Assembly (NCBI GenBank): GCA_947502505.1
Contig: CANNAE010000006.1
Coordinates: 1-64,000 of the forward strand
Reading direction: 5' to 3'
DNA: 64,000 bases
Origin: an uncultured Planococcus sp.
GTDB lineage: Bacteria; Bacillota; Bacilli; Bacillales_A; Planococcaceae
The notes beneath the pieces are model-generated. The model was not told the origin of the DNA and did not search any database. It was given only the letters and a program-made list of their open reading frames with translations. The stretch's first letter is position 1. Each line of letters starts with the position of its first letter. Both the position numbers and the translations under genes were made by a program. Shown piece by piece: positions 34,140-42,003 of the stretch.

Positions 34140-34189
34140 TTGCATGTGGAAAAATATTTGATATACTGAATTCATTAAGGAAAAATATT
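34140..34189 (+). promoter_or_regulatory. Gluconate promoter with twin repressor sites
   Basis: TTGCAT (34140-34145), 16-nt spacer and TATACT (34162-34167) form a sigma-A promoter. Identical 11-mers GGAAAAATATT occur at 34148-34158 (in the spacer) and 34179-34189 (just past the expected start), 31 bp apart. The placement suits repression by the divergently encoded RpiR-family protein. Confidence 0.65.
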
Positions 34190-34214
34190 CTTTTATTCTA
34201 CAGGAGGTTTTACA

Positions 34215-35096
34215 ATGGAAATCGGAATTATCGGTTTGGGCAAGATGGGGAAGAACCTTGCGCTCAATTTAACAGACCATGGCCATACGGTGGTAGGGCA
34301 TGATGCCAACGCTACTGAAGTAAGCGGTTTCAAGACAGTTGAATCCCTTGAAGAAATGGTGCAGGGCTTGCAGGCGCCGCGCACAGTCTGGTTGATGGTG
34401 CCGGCAGGAGAAATCACGGAATCGGTCATCGCACAATTGGTGCCGCTTTTGGATAAAGGCGATGCGATCATCGACGGAGGCAACTCGAACTATAAAGAGT
34501 CGGTGCGTCGCGCTGAGGAATTGAAAGCGAACGGAATTTATTTCTTCGACTGTGGCACAAGCGGCGGAACGGAAGGCGCTCGCCACGGAATTTGCGCAAT
34601 GATCGGCGGAGACGAAGAAAAATTCAATGACATCGAACCGCTTTTTCGCGACATTTCAGTCGAAGGCGGCTACCTTTATGCCGGTAAATCAGGAAGCGGC
34701 CATTTCATGAAAATGATCCACAACGGCATCGAGTACGGCATGATGCAATCGATTGCTGAAGGCTTCGACATTCTCCACAAGAGCGATTTCGATTACGACT
34801 ACGAAAAAGTCGCCGGTGTCTGGAACAATGGCTCCATCATCAGTTCTTATTTGATGGGCTTGACACAAAACGCTTTCTCGAAAGATGAAAAGCTCGATGG
34901 CATCAAAGGGGTCATGAACTCATCAGGTGAAGGCAAATGGACGGTCGAAACCGCACTGGACTTGAATGTGCCGGCACCGGTTATCACGATGTCGCTGATG
35001 ATGCGCTATCGTTCCCTTGAAGACGACACGTTCACGGGGAAAGTGGTCGCTGCACTTCGCAACGAATTCGGCGGGCACGCAGTCGTCAAAAAATAA
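34215..35096 (+). CDS. gnd: 6-phosphogluconate dehydrogenase (decarboxylating), short type
   Basis: This 293-aa enzyme converts 6-phosphogluconate to ribulose 5-phosphate and CO2. It has Rossmann IGLGKMGKNLALNL, the DGGNSNYKES substrate loop, DCGTSGGTEGARHG, and KMIHNGIEYGMMQ with the catalytic Lys. The short form (about 300 aa, YqeC/GndA-like) lacks the long C-terminal tail of classical Gnd, and many short forms use NAD+. CAGGAGG precedes the ATG. First gene of the gluconate operon. Confidence 0.92.
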   Translation: MEIGIIGLGKMGKNLALNLTDHGHTVVGHDANATEVSGFKTVESLEEMVQGLQAPRTVWLMVPAGEITESVIAQLVPLLDKGDAIIDGGNSNYKESVRRAEELKANGIYFFDCGTSGGTEGARHGICAMIGGDEEKFNDIEPLFRDISVEGGYLYAGKSGSGHFMKMIHNGIEYGMMQSIAEGFDILHKSDFDYDYEKVAGVWNNGSIISSYLMGLTQNAFSKDEKLDGIKGVMNSSGEGKWTVETALDLNVPAPVITMSLMMRYRSLEDDTFTGKVVAALRNEFGGHAVVKK

Positions 35097-35127
35097 CTTA
35101 ATGCTTATCTGAAGAGGGGGAAATCAA

Positions 35128-36471
35128 ATGGATGGTTCAACATTGATTATCATCGCGGTCGCAAGTATTTTCGTACTATTGTTCTTGGTTATGCGTACGA
35201 AATTGCACGCGTTCGTCGCGTTATTATTGGTAAGTTTACTGCTCGGGATCGCGGCGGGAATGCCGCTTGGGGATGTCATTCAATCGATTCAAAACGGCAT
35301 GGGCGGCACGCTCGGCTTTGTCGCAGTCGTCGTCGGCCTTGGTGCCATGTTCGGGAAAATGCTAGAAGTTTCCGGCGGAGCTGAACGTTTAGCGGCTACA
35401 TTGATTGCAAAATTTGGAGAAGAAAAAGCACCATGGGCTCTTGGTGTGACAGGTTTCATCGTTGCCATTCCTGTATTTTTCGATGTCGGCTTTATCATCT
35501 TGGTGCCGATCGTCTACAGCTTGGCGAAAAAGACCGGAAAATCGCTTTTGCATTACGGGATTCCGCTATTGGCGGGTCTTGCTGTAACACATAGCTTTAT
35601 CCCGCCGACTCCGGGGCCGATTGCGGTTGCGGAACTGGTCGGGGCAGAACTTGGCTGGGTCATCCTGTTCGGGGTGCTTGCAGGGATTCCATCCATGATT
35701 TTGGCCGGCCCATTATTCGGCCGTTTCATTGGTAAGCGCATTCATTTAACGATTCCAGATTATATGGACATTAAAGAACAGGAATACGATAAGGAATTGC
35801 CAAGCTTTGGCATGATCATTTCCTTGATTTTGATTCCGCTTGTACTGATTCTCTTCAACACTTTGTCAGCTGTCGTTTTGGAAGAAGGCAATCAAATCCG
35901 CGAGATTTTGACATTCCTTGGCCATCCATTCGTTGCCTTGACGATCGCTACGATCCTGACATTTTTCTTCCTCGGCACACGCCGCGGTTATTCGCGTCAG
36001 GAAGTTCAGGACATTGCAACAAAAGCGCTTGAACCTGCAGGGATTATCATCCTTGTCACAGGAGCTGGCGGCGTGTTCAAACAAGTGCTTATCGACTCTG
36101 GTGTCGGCGATGTACTTGGTGAAATGATGGGCGACTCGGCACTGCCGCCGATTGTTCTGGCATTCTTGATCGCATCTGCAGTCCGTGTGGCACAGGGTTC
36201 CGCTACGGTTTCCATGGTAACGGCGGCAGGCCTTATCGCGCCGCTTCTTGAAATTACTGGAACGACCGGCCCGGCACTTGGCTTGATCGTTATTGCCATC
36301 GCTGCAGGCGCTACCGTCTTGTCCCATGTAAACGATTCCGGCTTCTGGCTCGTTAACCGCTACTTCGGGATGAGCGTAAAAGACACCTTGAAATCCTGGA
36401 CCATGATGGAAACCATCATCGGCCTCACCGGATTCGTGGTAGTATTAATTTTGAGTTTCTTTATCACATGA
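35128..36471 (+). CDS. gntP: Gluconate permease (GntP family)
   Basis: The 447-aa H+:gluconate symporter has 12-14 TM helices. Family patterns are VGLGAMFGKMLEVSGGAERLA (abridged), PVFFDVGFIILVPI, HSFIPPTPGPIA, and SHVNDSGFWLVNRYFGMS near the C-terminus. It lies 31 bp after gnd and shares the operon. AGAGGGGG precedes the ATG. Confidence 0.93.
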   Translation: MDGSTLIIIAVASIFVLLFLVMRTKLHAFVALLLVSLLLGIAAGMPLGDVIQSIQNGMGGTLGFVAVVVGLGAMFGKMLEVSGGAERLAATLIAKFGEEKAPWALGVTGFIVAIPVFFDVGFIILVPIVYSLAKKTGKSLLHYGIPLLAGLAVTHSFIPPTPGPIAVAELVGAELGWVILFGVLAGIPSMILAGPLFGRFIGKRIHLTIPDYMDIKEQEYDKELPSFGMIISLILIPLVLILFNTLSAVVLEEGNQIREILTFLGHPFVALTIATILTFFFLGTRRGYSRQEVQDIATKALEPAGIIILVTGAGGVFKQVLIDSGVGDVLGEMMGDSALPPIVLAFLIASAVRVAQGSATVSMVTAAGLIAPLLEITGTTGPALGLIVIAIAAGATVLSHVNDSGFWLVNRYFGMSVKDTLKSWTMMETIIGLTGFVVVLILSFFIT

Positions 36472-36480
36472 TTACAGGAA

Positions 36481-36512
36481 AAGAAAAAGGGATTCTCCTT
36501 TTTCTTTTTCTG
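36481..36512 (+). terminator. Intra-operon terminator-like hairpin
   Basis: AAGAAAAAGG (36481-36490) pairs with CCTTTTTCTT (36497-36506), followed by Ts. It lies between gntP and gntK and may lower gntK transcription or stabilise the upstream mRNA. Confidence 0.6.
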
Positions 36513-36533
36513 TTATAAGGAAGGAAGAAAAAC

Positions 36534-38078
36534 ATGCCTGAACAATCCTATTATTTAGGGGTCGATATAGGGACCACTTCCACAAAAGCAGTCCTGTTCA
36601 ATAAAACAGGGCAAATCAAAGATAGCCATACCGTATTTTATCCTTTGCACACACCAAACCAATTGACCGCTGAACAGGATCCGGAAGAAATTTTCCGCGC
36701 TGTCCTGACAGCTGTTCGTGAAACCTTGAGAAAAAGCGAAATCAGCAAGCAATCATTAAAATTGGTATCGTTCAGTTCAGCGATGCACAGCCTGATCGCG
36801 GTGGATGCCAAAGGAGAGCTTTTGACCAACAGCATCACTTGGGCCGACACGAGAAGCTCGAAACATGCGAAGCATATCAAAGAAAACTTGAACGGGCATG
36901 ACATCTATTTGCGGACCGGCACACCGATCCACGCCATGTCACCATTATCAAAACTGTTATGGCTGCAAGACGAAAAACCGGAAATCTGCCAGCAGACTGC
37001 GAAATTCATTAGCATCAAGAGCTATATTTTCCATCAGTTCTTCGGGGAGTACGTCGAAGACCATTCTATCGCTTCGGCAACCGGCTTGTTCAACTTGGAA
37101 CAGCTCGACTGGGACCAAGGCGCATTGGATGTGTCTTGTGTAACGGCCGATAAATTGCCGCGGCTGGTGCCGACGACCGAACAATTTACAGGAGTCGCAG
37201 CAGAATTCGCTGCCTTCATGGGCATCCACGAAGACGTCCCGTTTGTTATCGGTGCCAGTGATGGCGTGTTGGCCAATCTTGGCGTCAACGCCATCGACCC
37301 GGGCGTCATTGCAGTGACTATCGGGACGAGCGGGGCCATCCGCACAGTGTCGCCAGTGCCGAAAACCGACCCGAAAGAACGCACTTTCTGTTACGTGCTT
37401 ACCGAAAACCATTGGGTCATCGGCGGGCCGGTCAATAACGGCGGCATCATTTTGCGCTGGCTGCGCGACGAATTCGCCTCATCGGAAGTGGAAACGGCCA
37501 AACGGCTTGGAATCGATACTTACGATGTGTTGACGAAAATCGCCGCTACCGTTAAGCCGGGAGCGGACGGTCTATTATTCCATCCTTATTTGACAGGGGA
37601 ACGGGCGCCGCTGTGGGACGCCAATGCCAGAGGTTCGTTTTTCGGCCTGAGCATCCATCACCAGAAGCAGCATATGGTCCGCGCTGTACTCGAAGGCATC
37701 GTCTTCAATCTGTATACCGTGCTTCTCGCCGTCGAGGAATTGACGGGTGAGCCGGCACGCATCCAAGCGTCCGGCGGTTTTGCCCGCTCCGAATTGTGGC
37801 GCCAGCTCTTGGCCGATGTCTTCGACAAGCCCGTTATCATTCCGGAAAGCTTCGAGAGCTCCTGTCTCGGCGCTGTCGTACTCGGCATGTATGCGACTGG
37901 CGAAATCAAAGACTTCAGCATTGTCTCCGAGATGATCGGCAGCACCCATACGCATCATCCGGAAGCGGCAGCAAGCGATATCTACCGCGAACTGCTTCCG
38001 ATTTACATCCGCTTGTCGCGTTTACTGACAGAGGAATACGAAAGCATTTCCGATTTTCAGCGCAAGCATATGCAATAA
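36534..38078 (+). CDS. gntK: Gluconokinase (FGGY family)
   Basis: This 514-aa sugar kinase phosphorylates gluconate to 6-phosphogluconate. It opens with GVDIGTTSTKAVLF, with FSSAMHSLIAVD and TWADTRSSKHA in the sugar-binding part, TIGTSGAIR, and the FGGY signature-like AVLEGIVFNLYTVL and QASGGFARSELWRQ near the end. It belongs with GntP (import) and Gnd (oxidation). AAGGAAGGAAG precedes the ATG. Confidence 0.92.
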   Translation: MPEQSYYLGVDIGTTSTKAVLFNKTGQIKDSHTVFYPLHTPNQLTAEQDPEEIFRAVLTAVRETLRKSEISKQSLKLVSFSSAMHSLIAVDAKGELLTNSITWADTRSSKHAKHIKENLNGHDIYLRTGTPIHAMSPLSKLLWLQDEKPEICQQTAKFISIKSYIFHQFFGEYVEDHSIASATGLFNLEQLDWDQGALDVSCVTADKLPRLVPTTEQFTGVAAEFAAFMGIHEDVPFVIGASDGVLANLGVNAIDPGVIAVTIGTSGAIRTVSPVPKTDPKERTFCYVLTENHWVIGGPVNNGGIILRWLRDEFASSEVETAKRLGIDTYDVLTKIAATVKPGADGLLFHPYLTGERAPLWDANARGSFFGLSIHHQKQHMVRAVLEGIVFNLYTVLLAVEELTGEPARIQASGGFARSELWRQLLADVFDKPVIIPESFESSCLGAVVLGMYATGEIKDFSIVSEMIGSTHTHHPEAAASDIYRELLPIYIRLSRLLTEEYESISDFQRKHMQ

Positions 38079-38082
38079 CAAG

Positions 38083-38113
38083 AAAACCCGAAGCTCAGTG
38101 GCTTCGGGTTTTT
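38083..38113 (+). terminator. Rho-independent terminator
   Basis: AAAACCCGAAGC and GCTTCGGGTTTTT form a perfect stem with loop TCAGTG. It ends the gluconate operon. Confidence 0.88.
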
Positions 38114-38272
38114 CTAATCCTCCGATTCATTTTCATTATGAAGCCCCTCTATCTTTTGTAGAAAAGTTCTGAAAACGCCGCGGATTTGAAGGCGCTTTTG
38201 ATATACTAATATTTGCAAGTACAGGTGGTTGCTGGGAGGCGCTGGTTACCGGCATCTACAATTGGAGGCGTT

Positions 38273-38830
38273 ATGAAACTTGTATTATTATTCGGCCCGC
38301 AAGCAGTCGGCAAAATGACGATAGGCCATGAATTGGAAAAGATAACACAGCTCAAATTACTTCATAATCACATGACAATCGACTTGCTGCATCCTTTCTT
38401 TGGCTTTAGCGAAGACACATGGCGTATCTCCACTATCATCCGGGAAGAAATATTTAAAGCGGCCGTTAAAAGCGCTCTAGAAGGCATCGTTTTCACATTC
38501 GTCTGGTCATTCGAGTCATCACAGGATTGGGAATTCGTCAGCCATGTCCGCTCTATTTTTGAAGAAGCAGGTGGAGAAGTCTATTTCGTGGAACTTGAAG
38601 CACAACAGAGTGAACGTTTGCTGCGAAACCAAACGCCTCATCGTCTTGCACATAAAACAACAAAGCGCAATATCGCAGAATCTGAAGCCCATTTAATCGA
38701 GACACATAAAATGAACCGATTCAACTCTTGGCCTAACGAAATCCGAGAACAAAATTACCTGCGAATCGATAACACACAGCTAGATGCAGAAGCTGTCGCT
38801 AAAATGATCAAAGATCGCTTTGCCTTGTAG
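38273..38830 (+). CDS. P-loop kinase-like protein
   Basis: This encodes 185 aa starting MKLVLLFGPQAVGKMTIG, a P-loop in which GPQAVGKM replaces the usual GxxxxGK[ST], followed by HNHMTIDLLHPFFGF. The C-terminal half has LLRNQTPHRLAHKTTKR and an acidic end. It looks like a small NMP/shikimate-kinase-fold ATPase such as those annotated as AAA or shikimate kinases. The substrate is unknown. ATG 38273 follows TTGGAGG; an upstream in-frame start is unsupported. Confidence 0.75.
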   Translation: MKLVLLFGPQAVGKMTIGHELEKITQLKLLHNHMTIDLLHPFFGFSEDTWRISTIIREEIFKAAVKSALEGIVFTFVWSFESSQDWEFVSHVRSIFEEAGGEVYFVELEAQQSERLLRNQTPHRLAHKTTKRNIAESEAHLIETHKMNRFNSWPNEIREQNYLRIDNTQLDAEAVAKMIKDRFAL

Positions 38831-38905
38831 AAAAGCAATCGCCGGCCTGTTATGCAACTGGCCAGATGACTTTAAGAGATTTATTAGAAGCGAGGTGAGA
38901 GGCTT

Positions 38906-39787
38906 GTGTTGGAGCAAGTACTGAAGCAATTCCGTTTGAAAGTCGTTACTGTCAATGAAGTAGAAGATTCCTTCAGTTCAATGGTCTATAAATGCATTTT
39001 ACGTAACGGCGAAACAGTGTTTGTGAAAATCCCGTATACCCGCGTGAAATATGAACGCGAGCTGGCCGCCTATGAAATTTTAACTGGGCATGTCCCGATT
39101 CCGCAACTGCTCGATTTTTGGGAGGGTGGCGATAACTGTCCAGGAGCTTTTCTGTTATCCGAACTGAAAGGACACCCTTTGTCCGAAACGGCTTCTCCAG
39201 AAGTCGCGTATCAAATCGGCGCATTGCAAGCATCGATGCATCAAATTCAACCTTCAAATACGATAGTTCCTGGCGCCATACAAAATGAATTTCCCCATTG
39301 GCATGAATTTATCGAAAAGCAGTTCTATAGCTTCGCGGAACATGTAAAAGAACTATTGGATGAGGATTTATTTATGGCCAGTTTGCGCAAGTTTGAGCAA
39401 ATGAAGGGCGAGCTTCCAACTCCAGACGGACCGAGCTTCGTCCATATGGATTTCCGGCCAGCCAATATCATTGTGGAAAACGGCCAGGTTTCTGGCATGA
39501 TTGACTTTGAAAGTGTGCGTTTCGGGTCAACGGAAATCGATTTCACCAAAATTCACCGTGATTTCTTAAAATCGGATTCTGCTTTGGCCAACTCATACCA
39601 GGAGGGCTATAACAGCATTCGGCCGATGATCGACTTGCAAGCTGTCTTGCCTTTTTATCGTTTCGTCGATGCCTTTAACAGCATCGGCTGGAGCCAAAAG
39701 CGCGGCTTGGAGAAAAATTTCGCATTCTATAAAGCCAATTTGCGGATCTTGAAAGAGATGCTGCAAGGAACTCGGCTGGAGAATTGA
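38906..39787 (+). CDS. APH-family phosphotransferase
   Basis: This 293-aa protein-kinase-fold small-molecule kinase has VFVKIPYTRVKYERELAAYE (the ATP-binding Lys and Glu), the catalytic loop FVHMDFRPANIIVENG, and the metal-binding MIDFESVRFGSTEID. Such enzymes phosphorylate aminoglycosides, macrolides, choline, homoserine and others. The subgroup is not clear and resistance should not be assumed. GTG 38906 follows GCGAGGTGAG. Confidence 0.82.
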   Translation: MLEQVLKQFRLKVVTVNEVEDSFSSMVYKCILRNGETVFVKIPYTRVKYERELAAYEILTGHVPIPQLLDFWEGGDNCPGAFLLSELKGHPLSETASPEVAYQIGALQASMHQIQPSNTIVPGAIQNEFPHWHEFIEKQFYSFAEHVKELLDEDLFMASLRKFEQMKGELPTPDGPSFVHMDFRPANIIVENGQVSGMIDFESVRFGSTEIDFTKIHRDFLKSDSALANSYQEGYNSIRPMIDLQAVLPFYRFVDAFNSIGWSQKRGLEKNFAFYKANLRILKEMLQGTRLEN

Positions 39788-39852
39788 ATGCTAACATCTA
39801 GCTATTTAGAAAAACCGATGAATGCCGAATTTAGCCGACTGGAGGAGATGTG

Positions 39853-40305
39853 ATGAGGGGCCTTTATTCCATCTTAATGCTAGTTGTTTTTTTATTGGCA
39901 GCATGCGATGAAAGTCGACAAAAGAGCACCGCTGTTTTGGAAGCGGAAGCTCATTTGGAAAGCCAAGGGTATACGTTGATTTCTGTGATGGAAGAAAACT
40001 CGTTGCTCCTAACGAAACAAGATGTGAAGGATCCAGCTTATGCGCCAATTTGGCAAGTCCAGCCTTTGGACTCGGATCGATATATAGATAAAGAGATTAC
40101 TTCTGTGGAAATAATTGTCCAAAATCATCCGCTTGAACTTCTCTACAGCAGCAAGGAAACTAGAATTATCGTTTATCTTCATCAAAATAAAGTAGTAGGC
40201 GGGTGGTCTTTTCCAGTGACCTCAAGTAAAGGGTTTGTCGGCAATGTGTATTCCTTGGATGGAAAAACGGCGGAAGAAGTGAAGCAAGAAGAATTCATTC
40301 CTTAA
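39853..40305 (+). CDS. Lipoprotein, function unknown
   Basis: This 150-aa protein has lipobox LAAC (Cys17) after a hydrophobic core. The mature part begins with a helix (AVLEAEAHLESQGYTLISV), then strands and KVVGGWSFPVTSSKG. Similar small DUF-type lipoproteins occur in Bacillales, but I cannot name the family. ATG 39853 is 5 nt from GGAGGAG; GTG 39850 is too close. Confidence 0.7.
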   Translation: MRGLYSILMLVVFLLAACDESRQKSTAVLEAEAHLESQGYTLISVMEENSLLLTKQDVKDPAYAPIWQVQPLDSDRYIDKEITSVEIIVQNHPLELLYSSKETRIIVYLHQNKVVGGWSFPVTSSKGFVGNVYSLDGKTAEEVKQEEFIP

Positions 40306-40344
40306 CAAAAACAGTAATGAACACAAAAGAATTGGGGGGGTTCG

Positions 40345-40878
40345 ATGGAACATCAAACTATTGTTAATTGGGCCGGTCAGACTGTGCGCCTGACCTGGCA
40401 GCCCTATAAACAGCTCAAAGCAAGCGACATCGTGACCAGCGTCCATGGCTACTGCTTTCTTGATGGGAAACTTGTGCTTGTCCAAATGAAAGGGCGAGGG
40501 TTTAACGTGCCTGGTGGCCATGTAGAAAATGGAGAAGTGCCTGAACAGGCGTTGCGCCGTGAAGTATATGAAGAGGCATACATAGCGGGGAATTTAACTT
40601 ATATTGGTGCAATCGAAGTGAACCACTCAGAAAACGAGAGCTTTTCGGAAAATGGAAAATACCCGAGAGTCGGATATCAACTATTCTATCGAATGGACAT
40701 TACTAAGCGTTTTCCATTTTTACGTCAATACGAAACCACTGCACGCATTTGGGTAGAACCAGAACAAGTGCCTCATGTCATGAACGATCATGAATTAGCA
40801 TTATTGATATTAAAAGAAGCAATGACAGATAAGCGGAACATGGTTTCTAATATTGATAGAGAATCAGCATTTACATAA
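40345..40878 (+). CDS. Nudix hydrolase
   Basis: The 177-aa product has a Nudix box from GGHVENGEVPEQA to RREVYEEAY with the final Gly-Uxx shifted (EEAYIAG). Catalytic Glu residues are kept. Upstream FLDGKLVLVQMKGRGFNVPGG is a typical lead-in. Substrate unknown. The 3' end overlaps a short remnant frame by 26 nt. GGGGGG precedes the ATG. Confidence 0.85.
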   Translation: MEHQTIVNWAGQTVRLTWQPYKQLKASDIVTSVHGYCFLDGKLVLVQMKGRGFNVPGGHVENGEVPEQALRREVYEEAYIAGNLTYIGAIEVNHSENESFSENGKYPRVGYQLFYRMDITKRFPFLRQYETTARIWVEPEQVPHVMNDHELALLILKEAMTDKRNMVSNIDRESAFT

Positions 40879-41044
40879 AGAGTCTATTCGTTTGTGGAAA
40901 AGTCTTAATGACCAATTGCATCTTATTCCCGTTCTATTTGGCTCTCTAGGTCTCGAAAAGCCACAAATATGTTTCTCTCCACAAGATATTGATATTTTGG
41001 TGCAGACGGCTATAGAAGATGCAAGAACAACGAAAAAAACCTAA
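40853..41044 (+). pseudogene. Truncated nucleotidyltransferase-like gene
   Basis: A 63-codon frame (TTG start) reads ESIRLWKSLNDQLHLIPVLFG, then SLGLEKPQI and QDIDILVQ. FGSLGLE...DIDILV is the start of a nucleotidyltransferase-fold protein normally well over 150 aa. Here it stops after DARTTKKT and the remainder is absent before the next gene at 41074. This suggests a 3'-deleted remnant, though a short functional form cannot be excluded. Confidence 0.45.
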
Positions 41045-41073
41045 AGTTATAAGAAAGATAAAGAGGCAAGTCA

Positions 41074-41538
41074 ATGATTAAAGGCCTTTACGAGGCTCAT
41101 TTACCGGTTCGAGATTTAAAACGTTCCATTGAATTCTATACTAGTTTGGAATTAGAACTCGCTTACGAGACACCTAAGCTTGCTTTCTTCTGGATTACCA
41201 AAGGACAAAGTTGGGTGGGCCTATGGGAAACGGATAAAGTGGAAACGCCTTATCATCCTTCGCTTCGCCACATTGCTTTTCATGTGGATAGAGAAGCGAT
41301 ACGCAACGCTAAAAGCTGGTTGGCTGAAAGAGGAATTGAGGGGCGAACAGCTTTCGGTTTTTCACCGGAAGAACAGCCGCTTGTCTTGTCAAATCGACCA
41401 TATACGCATGCAGCAGTTTATTTTCATGACCCAGATGGCAATTCACTTGAATTCATCGCACCGCTTCATCTGGAAAGCGGGAAAGACTTCGACATGATGT
41501 CTTTGGAAGCATGGGATCGTATGCACGTGGAAAAATGA
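41074..41538 (+). CDS. VOC-family (glyoxalase-like) protein
   Basis: This 154-aa protein has the vicinal-oxygen-chelate fold with two beta-alpha-beta-beta-beta modules: EAHLPVRDLKRSIEFYT, RHIAFHVDREAIRN, and AAVYFHDPDGNSLEFIAP. Metal ligands His and Glu are recognisable. FosB-like and dioxygenase-like members look alike; no substrate can be assigned. AGAGGCAAG precedes the ATG. Confidence 0.85.
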   Translation: MIKGLYEAHLPVRDLKRSIEFYTSLELELAYETPKLAFFWITKGQSWVGLWETDKVETPYHPSLRHIAFHVDREAIRNAKSWLAERGIEGRTAFGFSPEEQPLVLSNRPYTHAAVYFHDPDGNSLEFIAPLHLESGKDFDMMSLEAWDRMHVEK

Positions 41539-41556
41539 TAAAAAGGAGCGAATTCA

Positions 41557-41922
41557 ATGAATTTCAAACCAATCAATTTTAATGAAAAACTATCGAAATT
41601 TGACGATTTGTGGTCGCCTAAGGTCATTGCAGAAATGAACGATTACCAATTCAAGACCGTAAAAGTGCAAGGGGATTTCGTTTGGCATAAGCATGAAGAC
41701 ACTGATGAAGTGTTCATTGTACTGGAAGGAGCTTTGATCATTGAGTTCCGGGACGGAGAAGTGGCGTTGAAAGCAGGGGACATGTTCGTGGTTCCTAAAA
41801 ATACGGAGCATAAGCCCTACGCCGAAACGCAGGCGAGCATCTTATTGGTAGAGCCTAAAGGCGTCGTAAACACAGGAGATGCGACAAGTGAACAAACCGC
41901 TGAGAATGATGTGTGGATTTAA
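41557..41922 (+). CDS. Cupin-domain protein
   Basis: The 121-aa single-cupin protein has motif 1 [20 protein letters not shown] and motif 2 [17 protein letters not shown], giving a His/His/Glu/His metal site. It lies 18 bp after the VOC gene and probably shares its transcript. Enzymatic role unknown. Confidence 0.85.
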   Translation: MNFKPINFNEKLSKFDDLWSPKVIAEMNDYQFKTVKVQGDFVWHKHEDTDEVFIVLEGALIIEFRDGEVALKAGDMFVVPKNTEHKPYAETQASILLVEPKGVVNTGDATSEQTAENDVWI

Positions 41923-42003
41923 TGGGTTTTTAGCGAAATTCAAACTGCCGCTTCTTAAAATGAGGTAAAATTACAATATACTTTGTTTTAGGGCGTGATT
42001 TAA

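Noticed and set aside
35866..36327. Cys/Arg-rich minus-strand ORF inside gntP
   Set aside because: Antisense of a TM-rich protein commonly gives Arg/Cys-rich shadows; no ribosome site.
38906..39787. Calling this an aminoglycoside resistance gene
   Set aside because: The APH fold is shared by many housekeeping kinases; no resistance-specific signature or mobile context is visible.
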